From NCBI RefSeq assembly GCF_029210385.1, contig NZ_JARGDQ010000005.1, forward strand, positions 220,532 to 284,531: a stretch of 64,000 nt of DNA. The letters run 5' to 3'. Of this stretch, positions 35,154 through 43,830 are shown piece by piece; positions within the stretch are counted from its first letter, which is position 1, and every line of letters begins with the position of its first letter. The position numbers and the translations under genes were made by a program. Under the pieces are notes generated by a model that made no database searches, had not been told where the DNA came from, and saw nothing but the letters and a program-made list of their open reading frames with translations. The stretch comes from Desulfurivibrio dismutans (GTDB lineage Bacteria > Desulfobacterota > Desulfobulbia > Desulfobulbales > Desulfurivibrionaceae).

Positions 35154-37061
35154 ATGGAACGTATTGTCCACGGTATGAGTCCCGGCGAGGCGATTGAGAC
35201 CCTGCGCAAGGCCGATGGTTACTATGTGACCAACACCGCCCGCGATTTGTCCCAGTCCGACTACAAGAACCGGATTTTGCTGCACACCGACCTGCTGGCC
35301 GCCCCGGCCCGGGAGGCGGCGGGGTTCTTTTCCCTGGAGATCACCGGCGGGGCCTCCATCCACGTCGATATGCTGCGCAAACAGGTGGATCCCTTTCTCA
35401 AGCTGGAACTGCTGCGGGAACGGATGCCCAAGACCATGTTTCAGACCCTCTGCCGCGGCATCAACCTCTTTGGTTACCGGCCCTATCCCCAGAACGTGAT
35501 CCGCATGGTGGTCAGCGAGTACGCCAAGTACGTGGATGTCTGGCGGGTGTTCGATTTTCTCAACCATGTTCCCAATATGGTGGCGGTTTTTGAAGAGGTG
35601 CAGAAGGCGGGCAAGATCCTGGAGCCGGCGGTCTGCTTTTCCACCGGTCCTGAGCATACCGATGACTTTTACGTCAAGAAGGTGGGTGAAATCCTTGATG
35701 TCACCGGTCGGGAAATCGTGCTGTGCATCAAGAACCACGGCGGTTTGGGCACCCCCAAGCGGATCGGCGACCTGGTCAGCGCCATCCTGCAAAAATACCC
35801 GGACCTGGTAATCCACTACCACGGGCATAACACCGACGGCAACGACGTGGGGCGGATCACCGCCGCCGTCCAGGCCGGGGCCCGGATCGTCGATGCCTCC
35901 GACCACGCCTTTTCCGGCTTCTACGGCCCGCCCTCCATTCTCACCGCCGTCAACACCCTGACCGAGTACGGCTATAAAGCCATCGGCCTCAGCGAGGAAG
36001 CGGTGATTGAAACCTCGGAAGCCTTGCGCAACGAGCGCCAGTACTACGAATATTTCGAATCCCAGTTCAAGGGCTTCGACCCCACCGTGCAGATCCATAA
36101 GCTGCCCGGCGGGGCGGCCGGCAGCAGCTTCGAGCAGGCCACCAAGGGCGGTTTTCTCGATAAGATGCCGACTATCCTGCATGATGAGCTGCCCAAGGTA
36201 CAAAAAGAACTGGGCAACTACTGGAGTGTGACCCCCGGTTCCCAGATCCTCTGGACCACGGCGGTGGCCAACGTCCAGGCCGGCGATCGCTACTCCACCC
36301 CCTCCGGTGACCTGAAAAACCTGCTGCTGGGCAAGTACGGACCCTTTCCCTTCTACCAGCCGGCGGACTGGATCTATGAAAAGATCTTCGGCCCCAACTG
36401 GAAGGAGACCTTGGAGAAGGAAGGCGGCATGGACGAAATCGCCGACATGGATATCGAGCAGGAACGCCGGGATCTGGCCGAAAAGCTGGGCTATGAGCCC
36501 ACCGAGCAGCAACTGGTCAACTACCTGCAGCACCCCAACGACGCCGTGGCTTTCTTCAAGTTCGAGGAAAAATTCGGCAGGGTTTACGTGCTGCCGCCCG
36601 CGATCTTTTTGCGGCGGGGCGGTTTCAAGCTGGGCGAGATGTTGAAATTCCGCGACCACGAAGGCAAGGAGCACGTGGTGGAAGTTGGCCCCATGCAGTC
36701 CGACGAGTCCGGCACCGCCCACGTTTACCTCAACGTGGATCACAGCGAGCGGCGCTATGAGTTCGAGCCGGAGGTCAGTGAAAGCGCCGGCGGGGCGGCC
36801 AAGGCAGTGCAGCTCTCCAAGAAGGAGATTGAAGAGTTGGCCGCCGCCGGCGACTACCGGGCGCCGTTCGGGGCCAATGTCTGTGAGGTCAGTGTCAAGG
36901 TCGGCGACGAGGTCAAGGCCGGCGACCAGCTGCTGGTCCTGGAGGCCATGAAGATGCAGACCCCCATCAAGAGCGAAGTCGACGGCAAGGTGGAAAAGGT
37001 CGCCGTCAAGGTGGGCGATGCGGTAAAAGCCGGCGGCGAGTTGGTCGAAGTAAACTCGTAA
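35154..37061 (+). CDS. pycB: Pyruvate carboxylase subunit B / oxaloacetate decarboxylase alpha type, with biotinyl domain
   Basis: 635 aa. N-terminal carboxyltransferase (HMG-CoA lyase-like TIM barrel) with SDYKNRILLHTDLLAA, LEITGGASIHVDM and HYHGHNTDGNDV metal-site region; then a PYC_OADA domain; then a C-terminal biotinyl domain with LEAMKMQTPI, where the Lys is biotinylated. It transfers CO2 from biotin to pyruvate, giving oxaloacetate. The ATG at 35154 has AAGGAGA. Its TAA lies within palindromic element F, one repeat after the one ending pycA. No sodium-pump beta or gamma subunit is near, which favours carboxylase over decarboxylase. Confidence 0.88.
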   Translation: MERIVHGMSPGEAIETLRKADGYYVTNTARDLSQSDYKNRILLHTDLLAAPAREAAGFFSLEITGGASIHVDMLRKQVDPFLKLELLRERMPKTMFQTLCRGINLFGYRPYPQNVIRMVVSEYAKYVDVWRVFDFLNHVPNMVAVFEEVQKAGKILEPAVCFSTGPEHTDDFYVKKVGEILDVTGREIVLCIKNHGGLGTPKRIGDLVSAILQKYPDLVIHYHGHNTDGNDVGRITAAVQAGARIVDASDHAFSGFYGPPSILTAVNTLTEYGYKAIGLSEEAVIETSEALRNERQYYEYFESQFKGFDPTVQIHKLPGGAAGSSFEQATKGGFLDKMPTILHDELPKVQKELGNYWSVTPGSQILWTTAVANVQAGDRYSTPSGDLKNLLLGKYGPFPFYQPADWIYEKIFGPNWKETLEKEGGMDEIADMDIEQERRDLAEKLGYEPTEQQLVNYLQHPNDAVAFFKFEEKFGRVYVLPPAIFLRRGGFKLGEMLKFRDHEGKEHVVEVGPMQSDESGTAHVYLNVDHSERRYEFEPEVSESAGGAAKAVQLSKKEIEELAAAGDYRAPFGANVCEVSVKVGDEVKAGDQLLVLEAMKMQTPIKSEVDGKVEKVAVKVGDAVKAGGELVEVNS

Positions 37062-37165
37062 ACGTCCAGCAGCACCGCACCTTGCGGCGATCGGCCCGGC
37101 TTGCGTACCTGTTGTACGCGGCGCCGGTCCGCTTGCCGCAGTCTGCGGCACTGCTGAACGTTTAC
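37058..37165 (-). repeat. 108-bp palindromic element, copy F
   Basis: GTAAACGTCCAGCAGCACCG at the left and GGCACTGCTGAACGTTTAC at the right. The TAA of the left end (37059-37061) is the pycB stop. Very similar to copy E, 2.2 kb upstream, which ends the partner gene. Confidence 0.92.
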
Positions 37166-37188
37166 GGGTCCATCCTGGCAGATGCCCC

Positions 37189-37238
37189 AAACAAAAGACG
37201 CCCCGACCGGTTGCATTCGGCCGGGGCGTCTTTTGTTT
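37189..37238. terminator. Bidirectional terminator between pycB and the CBM48 gene
   Basis: Symmetric stem AAACAAAAGACGCCCCG (37189-37205) with CGGGGCGTCTTTTGTTT (37222-37238), with A and T runs on both sides. It serves both convergent genes. Confidence 0.92.
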
Positions 37239-37245
37239 GCTGGTG

Positions 37246-37590
37246 TTAGCGGACTTCGATTACCGAGTTTTCTCCGCCGAAGGGGTTGGCGCAACGCTGG
37301 TCGCAGGCCGGGTCGTTGAGCCACTGGCCGTCCACCACGAAACGGTACTCGTAGCGACCGGGTTTGAGTTTCTTGCTCTTTTTGTGCAGGCCGCTCTTCA
37401 GCTTGCGCATCTTGTCACTGCCGTTTTTCCAGTCGTTGAAATCCCCCACCACGTAAACCTCGGCGGCGTCCGGGGCCATCAGGCTGAATTCCTGGTTAGC
37501 GCCGGCCGATGTGGTACCCTGCTTACAGGTTTTACTGCTTTTACAGGTCTTCTTTTGCGTTTTCGGGGCTGTGGAAGCTTTGGTTGACAT
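37246..37590 (-). CDS. CBM48 (AMPK glycogen-binding/isoamylase early-set) domain protein
   Basis: 114 aa. The N-terminal 30 residues are Lys/Ser/Thr/Cys-rich and likely disordered. One CBM48 domain follows: FSLMAPDAAEVYVVGDFNDWK, PGRYEYRFVVDGQW. No catalytic domain follows, so it is a lone starch/glycogen-binding module, as found in several proteobacteria. Start ATG with GGAGGAG. A TTGACA box lies upstream at 37702-37697 on the minus strand. The upstream region and a short part of its coding sequence are duplicated in a broken form at 46.7-46.9 kb. Confidence 0.83.
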   Translation of the reverse strand: MSTKASTAPKTQKKTCKSSKTCKQGTTSAGANQEFSLMAPDAAEVYVVGDFNDWKNGSDKMRKLKSGLHKKSKKLKPGRYEYRFVVDGQWLNDPACDQRCANPFGGENSVIEVR

Positions 37591-37734
37591 GAAAATCTCC
37601 TCCGGTCAATTTTACCTTAAATAAAAATAAACCCGCACACTCCGGGAACTCCCCACTGATAATCCTTTTGTTATATTGGATAATGATGGCCGGTTGTGTC
37701 AATAAAAAAAGCGGAAGTTCTCCGCTGAATAACT

Positions 37735-37797
37735 TGTCGCTTTTGTGAACGCCGCTGCCCGGACTTCGCCATCACCATCAGCGAGGGCCGTGGTTGA
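37735..37797 (+). pseudogene. Fragment of a KorD-like ferredoxin C-terminus
   Basis: A 20-codon frame reads CRFCERRCPDFAITISEGRG then TGA. The intact korD at 50602 has CRFCELHCPDFAITIS at the same place, the second 4Fe-4S cluster motif. No start and no first cluster remain. DNA identity is high enough to suggest a decayed duplicate or an imported homologue. Confidence 0.6.
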
Positions 37798-38025
37798 TTC
37801 AACTCTCCCTTGTTTTCATGCCATGGGCCAGTTCCATGAAAATCGGCCGGCGGAATCTCAACGCCAAGTTCAAGGAATGACCCGCATCTGGCCAGAGACG
37901 CTCACGGATTCAGGCGGTAACTCAAATTCACGTCTGGGCAGAAATCCAGCAATTGGCTCAGACGTTGTGATACGATGGTTCACGGTCCGGATCTCCTTAT
38001 GGTAAATATTTGGGCCAATTAGTTA

Positions 38026-38053
38026 TTGACACCTGACTAAATCATCATATGAT
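38026..38053 (+). promoter_or_regulatory. Sigma70 promoter of the CheB-CheR gene
   Basis: TTGACA (38026-38031), 16-base spacer, TATGAT (38048-38053). Only six bases separate the -10 box from ATG 38060, so the transcript would be leaderless. The -10 box overlaps an AAATCAT / ATATGATTT palindrome that could be an operator. Confidence 0.6.
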
Positions 38054-38059
38054 TTCACC

Positions 38060-38134
38060 ATGAAAAAACGACTTAAGCCCACGACCAACAGCACTAAAAC
38101 CCGGCCTGCGGCGGAAGACGCCTCGATGGCGTAA
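38060..38134 (+). pseudogene. Original N-terminus of the CheB-CheR protein, ended by an in-frame TAA
   Basis: ATG 38060 opens 24 codons (MKKRLKPTTNSTKTRPAAED and four more), then TAA at 38132-38134. The frame is the same as the long downstream gene. The codons straight after the stop read PFPVVGLGASAGGLEALLQF, the CheB catalytic serine block, and have no ATG, GTG or TTG before them. The stop thus separates the true start from the active site. Confidence 0.7.
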
Positions 38135-38194
38135 GAAAGTCCTCCCTTTCCCGTCGTCGGCCTCGGAGCCTCCGCCGGCGGGCTGGAGGCGCTG

Positions 38195-40681
38195 TTGCAG
38201 TTCCTGCAGCATGTCCCGGAAGACAGCGGCATAGCCTTTGTTGTCGTCCAGCATCTCGACCCGACCCACAAGGGAGTTATGCCCGAACTTCTTCAGCGCG
38301 CCACCGGCATGGAAGTTTTGCAGGTTCGGGACCGGATGAAGGTCAAGCCAAACTGCGTCTATGTGATCCCCCCCAACAAGGACATGTCCATTCTGCATGG
38401 TACGCTGCATCTGCTTGCGCCGACGGCGCCCCGTGGCCTGCGGCTGCCCATCGATTTTTTTCTCCGTTCCCTGGCCGACGACCGACGGGAGCAAAGCATT
38501 GGGGTCATCCTTTCCGGCATGGGCTCAGATGGCACCATGGGCCTGCGGGCCATCAAGGAAAAGGCTGGCTTGGCGCTGGTGCAGGAGCCGTCCTCGGCCA
38601 AGTTCGACAGCATGCCCCGCAGCGCCATCGATGCCGACCTGGCCGACCTGGTTGCCCCGGCGGAAGAGCTGCCCGACAAGATCATCGGCTATCTGCGTCA
38701 TGCCCGTGTCAGCGCCAGGGCCGCCTCCCCTCTGGCGGAGAAGGAGCGGAGCGCCCTGGAGAAGGTCGTCATCCTGTTGCGCGCCAAAACCGGTCACGAC
38801 TTCTCGCTGTATAAAAAGAACACCGTCTATCGCCGAATCGAGCGGCGTATGGGTATCCATCAGATCGGCCGGATCGCCGCCTACGTCCGCTACTTGCAGG
38901 AAAATCCCCAGGAGGTGGAGTTTCTTTTCAGGGAACTGTTGATTGGTGTGACCAGTTTTTTTCGCGACCCGGCGGCCTGGGAGCAACTCCGGGACGAGGC
39001 CATCCCGGCGCTCCTGGAGGGCAACCCCACCGGCCAGTTACGGGCCTGGTCGACCGGCTGCTCGACCGGGGAGGAGGCCTACTCGCTGGCCATGGTGTTT
39101 AAGGAAGCACTGACCCAAATCAAGCCCAAGGCTGGTTCCACCTTGCAGGTTTTTGCCACCGACCTCGACCGGGACGCCATCGATAAGGCCCGTCAGGGGA
39201 TCTATCCGGCCAACATCGCCGCGGATGTCTCCGCCGAACGCCTGGATCGGTTTTTCATCCCCGAAGAAAATGGCTTTCGGATCGGTACGGAAATCCGGGA
39301 GATGGTGACTTTCGCCACACAGAACGTCATCATGGACCCGCCCTTCACCAAACTGGATATCCTCGTCTGCCGCAACCTGTTGATCTATTTGACACCAAAA
39401 CTACAGAAAAAACTTCTGCCGCTTTTTCACTACAGTCTTAACTCCGGCGGGATCCTGTTTCTGGGGAGCGCGGAGACCGTCAGCGCCCACAACGATCTGT
39501 TTGTCCCCTTGAACCTTAAGTCGCGGCTCTTCCGGCGGCGTGAATCGGTTCAGCCGGACGAACCGATTGCGTTTCCCGCCATGTCTGTCCCCGCTCCGCC
39601 GGGAGCTTCCAAGGAACGGACGATTTTGAAATCCACCGCCAATGTCCAGTCGCTTGCGGATCAGGTGCTGTTGCAGCACTTTGCCCCGCCCGCCGTGCTG
39701 GTCAATGACCGGGGCGACATCATCTACATCAGCGGGCGAACCGGCAAATACCTGGAGCCGGCGGCCGGCAAGGCCAACTGGAATATTTTCGCCATGGCCC
39801 GTGACGGGATCCGATTCGAACTTGGGGTCGCCTTCCAGAAAGCTTTCCGGCAGAAAGAGGCGATCACCGTCAAGGGGCTCAGGGTCGGTGAGGGCGGCTT
39901 TTCGCAGACCGTCGATCTCACCGTCCAGGTGATCAATGAGCCGGAAGCGCTGCGGGGCACGGCGATGATCGTTTTCAGGGACGTGCCGACCCCCGTGAAA
40001 AAGAAAGCTCCCGGACGCTCCCGGACCATGGCTGCCAACAACGCCAGGGTGCGCGAATTGGAGCAGAAAATCCAACAGGCCCTTGAAGAAAGGCACATGC
40101 TCCAGGAGGAAATGCAATCCTCGCAGGAGGAGCTTAAATCGACCAACGAGGAGTTGCAGTCCACCAACGAGGAGTTGCAGTCCACCAACGAGGAACTGAC
40201 CACCTCCCGTGAAGAGATGCAGTCTCTGAATGAAGAGTTGCAAACGGTTAATGCCGAGCAACAGTCAAAAATGGACGAGCTGGCGCGCATCAACAATGAC
40301 ATGCGCAATCTGCTCAACAGCACGGAAATCGTTACCGTGTTTCTGGACAACGAGCTTCGCGTCCAGCGCTTTACCCCCGGAGCGAACAAACTCTTCAAGC
40401 TGATCCCCGGCGATGTGGGGCGGCCGCTTTCCGACATCGTCAGTGACTTGTTTTATCCCGGGATGACCGAAGAGGTGCAGGAGGTCTTGCGGACGTTGGC
40501 CTTTACGGAGAAGCAGATCGCCGCCACCAACGGACGCTGGTTTACCGTGCGCATCATGCCTTACCGCACCATTGATGACGTCATCGGGGGGGTGGTGATT
40601 ACCTTTGCCGACATCACCGCCGCCAAGACGTTGGAAGCGGAACTGCGCGCGGAGATTGCCAGACTCAAGGCCAGGAGTTAG
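38195..40681 (+). CDS. CheB-CheR-PAS fusion (chemotaxis methylesterase/methyltransferase), N-terminus disrupted
   Basis: The longest usable frame starts at TTG 38195 (828 aa) and lacks the CheB catalytic Ser motif GASAGG, which lies just upstream, after a stop codon. Remaining domains in order: CheB (VVQHLDPTHKG; GMGSDGTMGLRAIKEKAG), CheR N-terminal helices, CheR methyltransferase (WSTGCSTGEEAYSLAM; MDPPFTKLDILVCRNLLIYL), a PAS-like domain, a coiled coil with repeated STNEELQ units (about 640-690), and a last PAS. Such fusions act in non-canonical signalling. Either a pseudogene at the CheB end with a working CheR-PAS part, a sequencing error, or stop read-through. Confidence 0.8.
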   Translation: MQFLQHVPEDSGIAFVVVQHLDPTHKGVMPELLQRATGMEVLQVRDRMKVKPNCVYVIPPNKDMSILHGTLHLLAPTAPRGLRLPIDFFLRSLADDRREQSIGVILSGMGSDGTMGLRAIKEKAGLALVQEPSSAKFDSMPRSAIDADLADLVAPAEELPDKIIGYLRHARVSARAASPLAEKERSALEKVVILLRAKTGHDFSLYKKNTVYRRIERRMGIHQIGRIAAYVRYLQENPQEVEFLFRELLIGVTSFFRDPAAWEQLRDEAIPALLEGNPTGQLRAWSTGCSTGEEAYSLAMVFKEALTQIKPKAGSTLQVFATDLDRDAIDKARQGIYPANIAADVSAERLDRFFIPEENGFRIGTEIREMVTFATQNVIMDPPFTKLDILVCRNLLIYLTPKLQKKLLPLFHYSLNSGGILFLGSAETVSAHNDLFVPLNLKSRLFRRRESVQPDEPIAFPAMSVPAPPGASKERTILKSTANVQSLADQVLLQHFAPPAVLVNDRGDIIYISGRTGKYLEPAAGKANWNIFAMARDGIRFELGVAFQKAFRQKEAITVKGLRVGEGGFSQTVDLTVQVINEPEALRGTAMIVFRDVPTPVKKKAPGRSRTMAANNARVRELEQKIQQALEERHMLQEEMQSSQEELKSTNEELQSTNEELQSTNEELTTSREEMQSLNEELQTVNAEQQSKMDELARINNDMRNLLNSTEIVTVFLDNELRVQRFTPGANKLFKLIPGDVGRPLSDIVSDLFYPGMTEEVQEVLRTLAFTEKQIAATNGRWFTVRIMPYRTIDDVIGGVVITFADITAAKTLEAELRAEIARLKARS

Positions 40682-40693
40682 AGGAGGTTGACC

Positions 40694-42421
40694 ATGGAAA
40701 TCGACAAAGGTAGTCCCCAGCAGACCGCAGCCGGCGAACCGCGCCACCAGCAGGCCGAGCAACTGCGGTCGTCGGGGGGAGGGGGAGGGCACCCGGCCCG
40801 AACCGAGCCAGAGAAACAGCGTCTCCTGCATGAACTTGAGGTCCACCAGATCGAACTGGAGATGCAGAATGCTGAATTGCACAACGCCAGGGAGCAGCTG
40901 GAATTATCGCGGAACAGGTATGCTGAACTCTATGACTTTGCCCCTGTGGGCTATTTCACCATTGATGCGCGCGGCTTGATCCGCGAGGTGAACCTTGCCG
41001 GGGCGCAACTTCTGGGGATAGAGAGGCGACTGCTGGTCAAAATGTCTTTTGTCGATCTGCTTATCAATGCTGCCAGCAGGGAGGTTTTTTCCAGGCACCG
41101 CGACGCGGTTTCACATAACCAGGGCATGCAGAAATGTGAAATCGACCTTAAGGGAAAAGATGGCACGACGCTGCCTGTTCAACTGCATAGCATCATGGTG
41201 GGAAATATCGGCGACAGGGTCGACTATATCCATACCACGGTCGTCGACGTCAGCGACCGCCGGCGGGCGGAAGACGCACTGCAAAAAGCCTATGGCCAAC
41301 TGGAGCAGATGGTAGAGAAACGAACCCAGGCGCTGGTCAGAGCAAACGAACAACTGCTGCAGGAAATCGAGGAACACAAGGCAACCGAAGCTTCGCTGCG
41401 TAAGGCAAACGCAGAAATCAAAATGTTGTCGGATCGGCTGCAGGAGGAGAATATCAACATCCAGCAGGAGATCTCCCGGGGTTACGACTTCGGTGATATC
41501 ATCGGGAAAAGCGACGCTATCTCGTATGTCTTCTTCCGGGTTGAGCAGGTGGCGCCGCAGGATGCAACGGTGCTTCTCCTGGGGGAGACTGGTACTGGCA
41601 AGGGTTTGATCGCCCGAGCCATCCACAGTCGCAGCGCGCGCAAGGACCGGCCGATGATCACCGTCAACTGCACGGCGCTACCGGAAAACCTCATCGAAAG
41701 CGAACTCTTCGGGCGGGAAAAAGGGGCGTTCACCGGCGCCAACGCCCAGCAGATGGGGCGCTTCGAGCTGGCCAATGGCGGCACCATCTTTCTCGACGAA
41801 ATCGGCGAAATGCCGTTGTCGCTGCAGTGCAAGCTGCTGCGGGTCATTCAGGACGGCGAGTTCGAGCGCCTGGGCAGCCCCCACACCATCAAGGTCAATG
41901 TCCGGATCATCGCCGCCAGCAACCGCAAGCTGGAGGAAGAGATTCGTGCCGGCCGCTTCCGAGAGGATCTGTTCTACCGGCTCAGCGTTTTTCCCATCAC
42001 CATCCCCCCCCTGCGGCAGCGCCAGGACGACATCCCCATCCTCGTCCAGTATTTCGTCGCCAAGTACAACAAGAAAATAGGCAAGGAGATCGGTACCGTT
42101 TCGCAGGAAACCATGAACGCCCTGCAGGAATACCAGTGGCCCGGCAACGTACGGGAGCTGGAAAATGTCATCGAGCGGGCGATCATCACCAGTCATGGGT
42201 CTGAACTCCAGGTGCTGGACCGCTTCGATACGTTTCGGAATCCGGGGGGCGCACAACACGAGACCCATGTCCTCGCCGACCTGGAACGCGACCACATTCT
42301 AAAGGTGCTGCAGGAAACCGGTTGGCGCATCGAGGGGAAAAAGGGGGCGGCGATTATTCTAGGCCTCAATCCCAGCACACTTCGAGCCCGCATGCGGAAA
42401 TACAACCTCCAGCGCCCATAA
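40694..42421 (+). CDS. PAS-containing sigma54-dependent transcriptional activator
   Basis: 575 aa. N-terminal helix ELEVHQIELEMQNAELHNAR, PAS domain about 75-190, coiled coil 195-260, AAA+ domain with Walker A GETGTGKG (297-304, last residue Gly where Glu is usual), GAFTGA (344-349), FLDEIGEMP, and a C-terminal Fis-type HTH (GAAIILGLNPSTLRARMRKY). There is no receiver, so it is controlled by its own PAS or by contact. ATG 40694 has GAGGAGG seven bases before; 12 bases follow the cheBR stop. A sigma54 promoter 155 bases downstream of its stop is the natural target. Confidence 0.88.
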   Translation: MEIDKGSPQQTAAGEPRHQQAEQLRSSGGGGGHPARTEPEKQRLLHELEVHQIELEMQNAELHNAREQLELSRNRYAELYDFAPVGYFTIDARGLIREVNLAGAQLLGIERRLLVKMSFVDLLINAASREVFSRHRDAVSHNQGMQKCEIDLKGKDGTTLPVQLHSIMVGNIGDRVDYIHTTVVDVSDRRRAEDALQKAYGQLEQMVEKRTQALVRANEQLLQEIEEHKATEASLRKANAEIKMLSDRLQEENINIQQEISRGYDFGDIIGKSDAISYVFFRVEQVAPQDATVLLLGETGTGKGLIARAIHSRSARKDRPMITVNCTALPENLIESELFGREKGAFTGANAQQMGRFELANGGTIFLDEIGEMPLSLQCKLLRVIQDGEFERLGSPHTIKVNVRIIAASNRKLEEEIRAGRFREDLFYRLSVFPITIPPLRQRQDDIPILVQYFVAKYNKKIGKEIGTVSQETMNALQEYQWPGNVRELENVIERAIITSHGSELQVLDRFDTFRNPGGAQHETHVLADLERDHILKVLQETGWRIEGKKGAAIILGLNPSTLRARMRKYNLQRP

Positions 42422-42575
42422 AATAAAAATTACTATCACCCTAACCACCATATATGACAGTTGTATCAAATATGACGGATGTCTTTACCATCTTTGCCTC
42501 CACTCCGCTTGTCTTCTTTTCGTCTTGTCTAGCATAATCAGTATCTTGCACTTATTGGTGTTGGCAGCTTTTCGC

Positions 42576-42590
42576 TGGCACGCTAGTTGC
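42576..42590 (+). promoter_or_regulatory. Sigma54 (-24/-12) promoter
   Basis: TGGCAC-N5-TTGC (42576-42581 and 42587-42590), an exact match to the sigma54 core with correct spacing. It lies 130 bases before the lipoprotein gene at 42721 and just after a sigma54 activator gene. The upstream 42430-42570 stretch could hold activator sites, including repeated ATATGAC. Confidence 0.75.
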
Positions 42591-42720
42591 GAGTGGCACT
42601 TAGTGCGGCACATGTGCCCCGTCGTGCATTTTAACGTAGTGGCGTCGGTTTTCTCCGGGAGACATTCCGCAGCCGGTGGAAAAACGGCATGGGTACCACC
42701 TATTACACAAAGGAGCATTT

Positions 42721-43356
42721 ATGAAATCAAGACTCGCAAAGGCCGTTCTTTCCAGCGTCGTGCTTTTCGGTGCAATCATTTATTTGTCCGGCTGCGCAAC
42801 GATTGGAATGGATCGGGCGAAAAAAACCACCGACACCATGCAGGCCTTGGAGAACGACTATCAACAGGCCAGTTTACAGATCGATGCCACCAACGCAGCT
42901 CTGAGGAATCTTGTGCTGCCGACTCAGATAGACACTCGAAAAGCCTACAATGTCTATACCACAGAGGTCAAAAAGATGGAGGCTCTGGGCACCCGTTTGA
43001 ACCGGCATGCCGATGAGATGCAGAGCCAGCGCGACGCGTATTTCGAAAAATGGGAAACTTCGTACGACAGCGCCGAAATCCAGGAGCTTAGCGAACAGCG
43101 CCGCGTCGAGATGCGGGCAGCCTACGAAAAAATCCCCGAAGCCAGCATAGGAGTGAAAGGTGCTCTCCAGTCATATCTGAATGACATCAGAGAAATACAA
43201 AGGTATCTCTCCAACGACCTGACCCCCCAGGGGATTGATTCCATCAGGCCGACCGCTGATCGGGCTGTTAAGGATGGCGACCGTCTGCAGGAATCGATCA
43301 AATCTGTGCTGGTCGCCATTGGCCAGGTTAGATCAGGAATGGTCCAGGGAAATTAA
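42721..43356 (+). CDS. Lipoprotein, DUF2959-like
   Basis: 211 aa. Signal peptide with lipobox YLSGCATIG (Cys at about residue 23) predicts an outer-membrane or periplasmic lipoprotein. The rest is all helical with long heptad patterns (ALENDYQQASLQIDATNAAL; MEALGTRLNRHADEMQSQRD). It resembles DUF2959 proteins of unknown function. ATG 42721 follows AAAGGAG; the frame is open further upstream but those codons lie in the promoter leader. First gene after the sigma54 promoter. Confidence 0.75.
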   Translation: MKSRLAKAVLSSVVLFGAIIYLSGCATIGMDRAKKTTDTMQALENDYQQASLQIDATNAALRNLVLPTQIDTRKAYNVYTTEVKKMEALGTRLNRHADEMQSQRDAYFEKWETSYDSAEIQELSEQRRVEMRAAYEKIPEASIGVKGALQSYLNDIREIQRYLSNDLTPQGIDSIRPTADRAVKDGDRLQESIKSVLVAIGQVRSGMVQGN

Positions 43357-43369
43357 TAATGACGAGGAT

Positions 43370-43600
43370 ATGAAAAAAATGAAAACACAAATGTTGTTAG
43401 GAATCATCCTGGTTGGCATAGCGGTCCTTGCTTTTGCCTATCAGGGAATTAACTACACGACCAGAGAGAAAGTTGTCGATATTGGACCACTTCATATGAC
43501 GGCGGAGCGGACGAGAACGCTGCCGCTGCCCCCGATTGTGGGAGCCGTCGCGCTTGTAGGCGGCGTTGTGCTGCTGGTTATGGGCCGCAAAAAAAATTAA
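43370..43600 (+). CDS. Small two-helix membrane protein
   Basis: 76 aa. Two hydrophobic segments (MLLGIILVGIAVLAFAYQG; PPIVGAVALVGGVVLLVMG) flank a conserved-looking loop YTTREKVVDIGPLHMTAERTRT-type. I recall similar uncharacterised small proteins in Proteobacteria but cannot name the family securely. ATG 43370 follows GAGGAT. It sits 13 bases after the lipoprotein stop, so it shares its message. Confidence 0.7.
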   Translation: MKKMKTQMLLGIILVGIAVLAFAYQGINYTTREKVVDIGPLHMTAERTRTLPLPPIVGAVALVGGVVLLVMGRKKN

Positions 43601-43612
43601 GGAGGTGTTATC

Positions 43613-43768
43613 ATGTTGTGGACAATAGCGTTAATACTAATCGTTCTGTGGGTGCTGGGGCTGGTGAGCAGCTACACCATGGGGGGCCTTATACATGTCC
43701 TTCTGGTTATTGCCGTTATCGTTGTGCTGCTTAATCTCATCCAAGGGAGAGGCAGAACATTAGACTGA
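43613..43768 (+). CDS. lmo0937-type very small membrane protein
   Basis: 51 aa, starting MLWTIALILIVLWVLGLVSS and ending NLIQGRGRTLD. This is the pattern of the lmo0937 family: two helices, a Gly in the turn (YTMGGLIHVLLVIAVIVVLL) and a short basic tail. Function unknown; members often sit in envelope-stress gene sets. Ribosome site GGAGGTG, 12 bases after the previous stop. Confidence 0.82.
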   Translation: MLWTIALILIVLWVLGLVSSYTMGGLIHVLLVIAVIVVLLNLIQGRGRTLD

Positions 43769-43830
43769 ACGAACATTGGGAAGTGAGGGGGTTTTGAGTT
43801 GAGCCTGCTATAAACAGCCAAGGTGTAATC

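Larger units (their letters stand above)
37591..38059. other. Intergenic region with a ferredoxin remnant and promoters
   Basis: 469 bases. The left part (to about 37715) is the CBM48 promoter region, homologous to 46815-46886. A KorD-like ferredoxin fragment is at 37735-37797. 37800-38020 holds no recognisable gene. A sigma70 promoter for the CheB-CheR gene is at 38026-38053. Confidence 0.6.

Noticed and set aside
34863..37190. Minus-strand open frame of 775 codons antisense to pycB
   Set aside because: It is the mirror of a GC-rich coding strand with strong codon bias. The protein is His/Gly/Val-rich without domain order, and pycB is certain.
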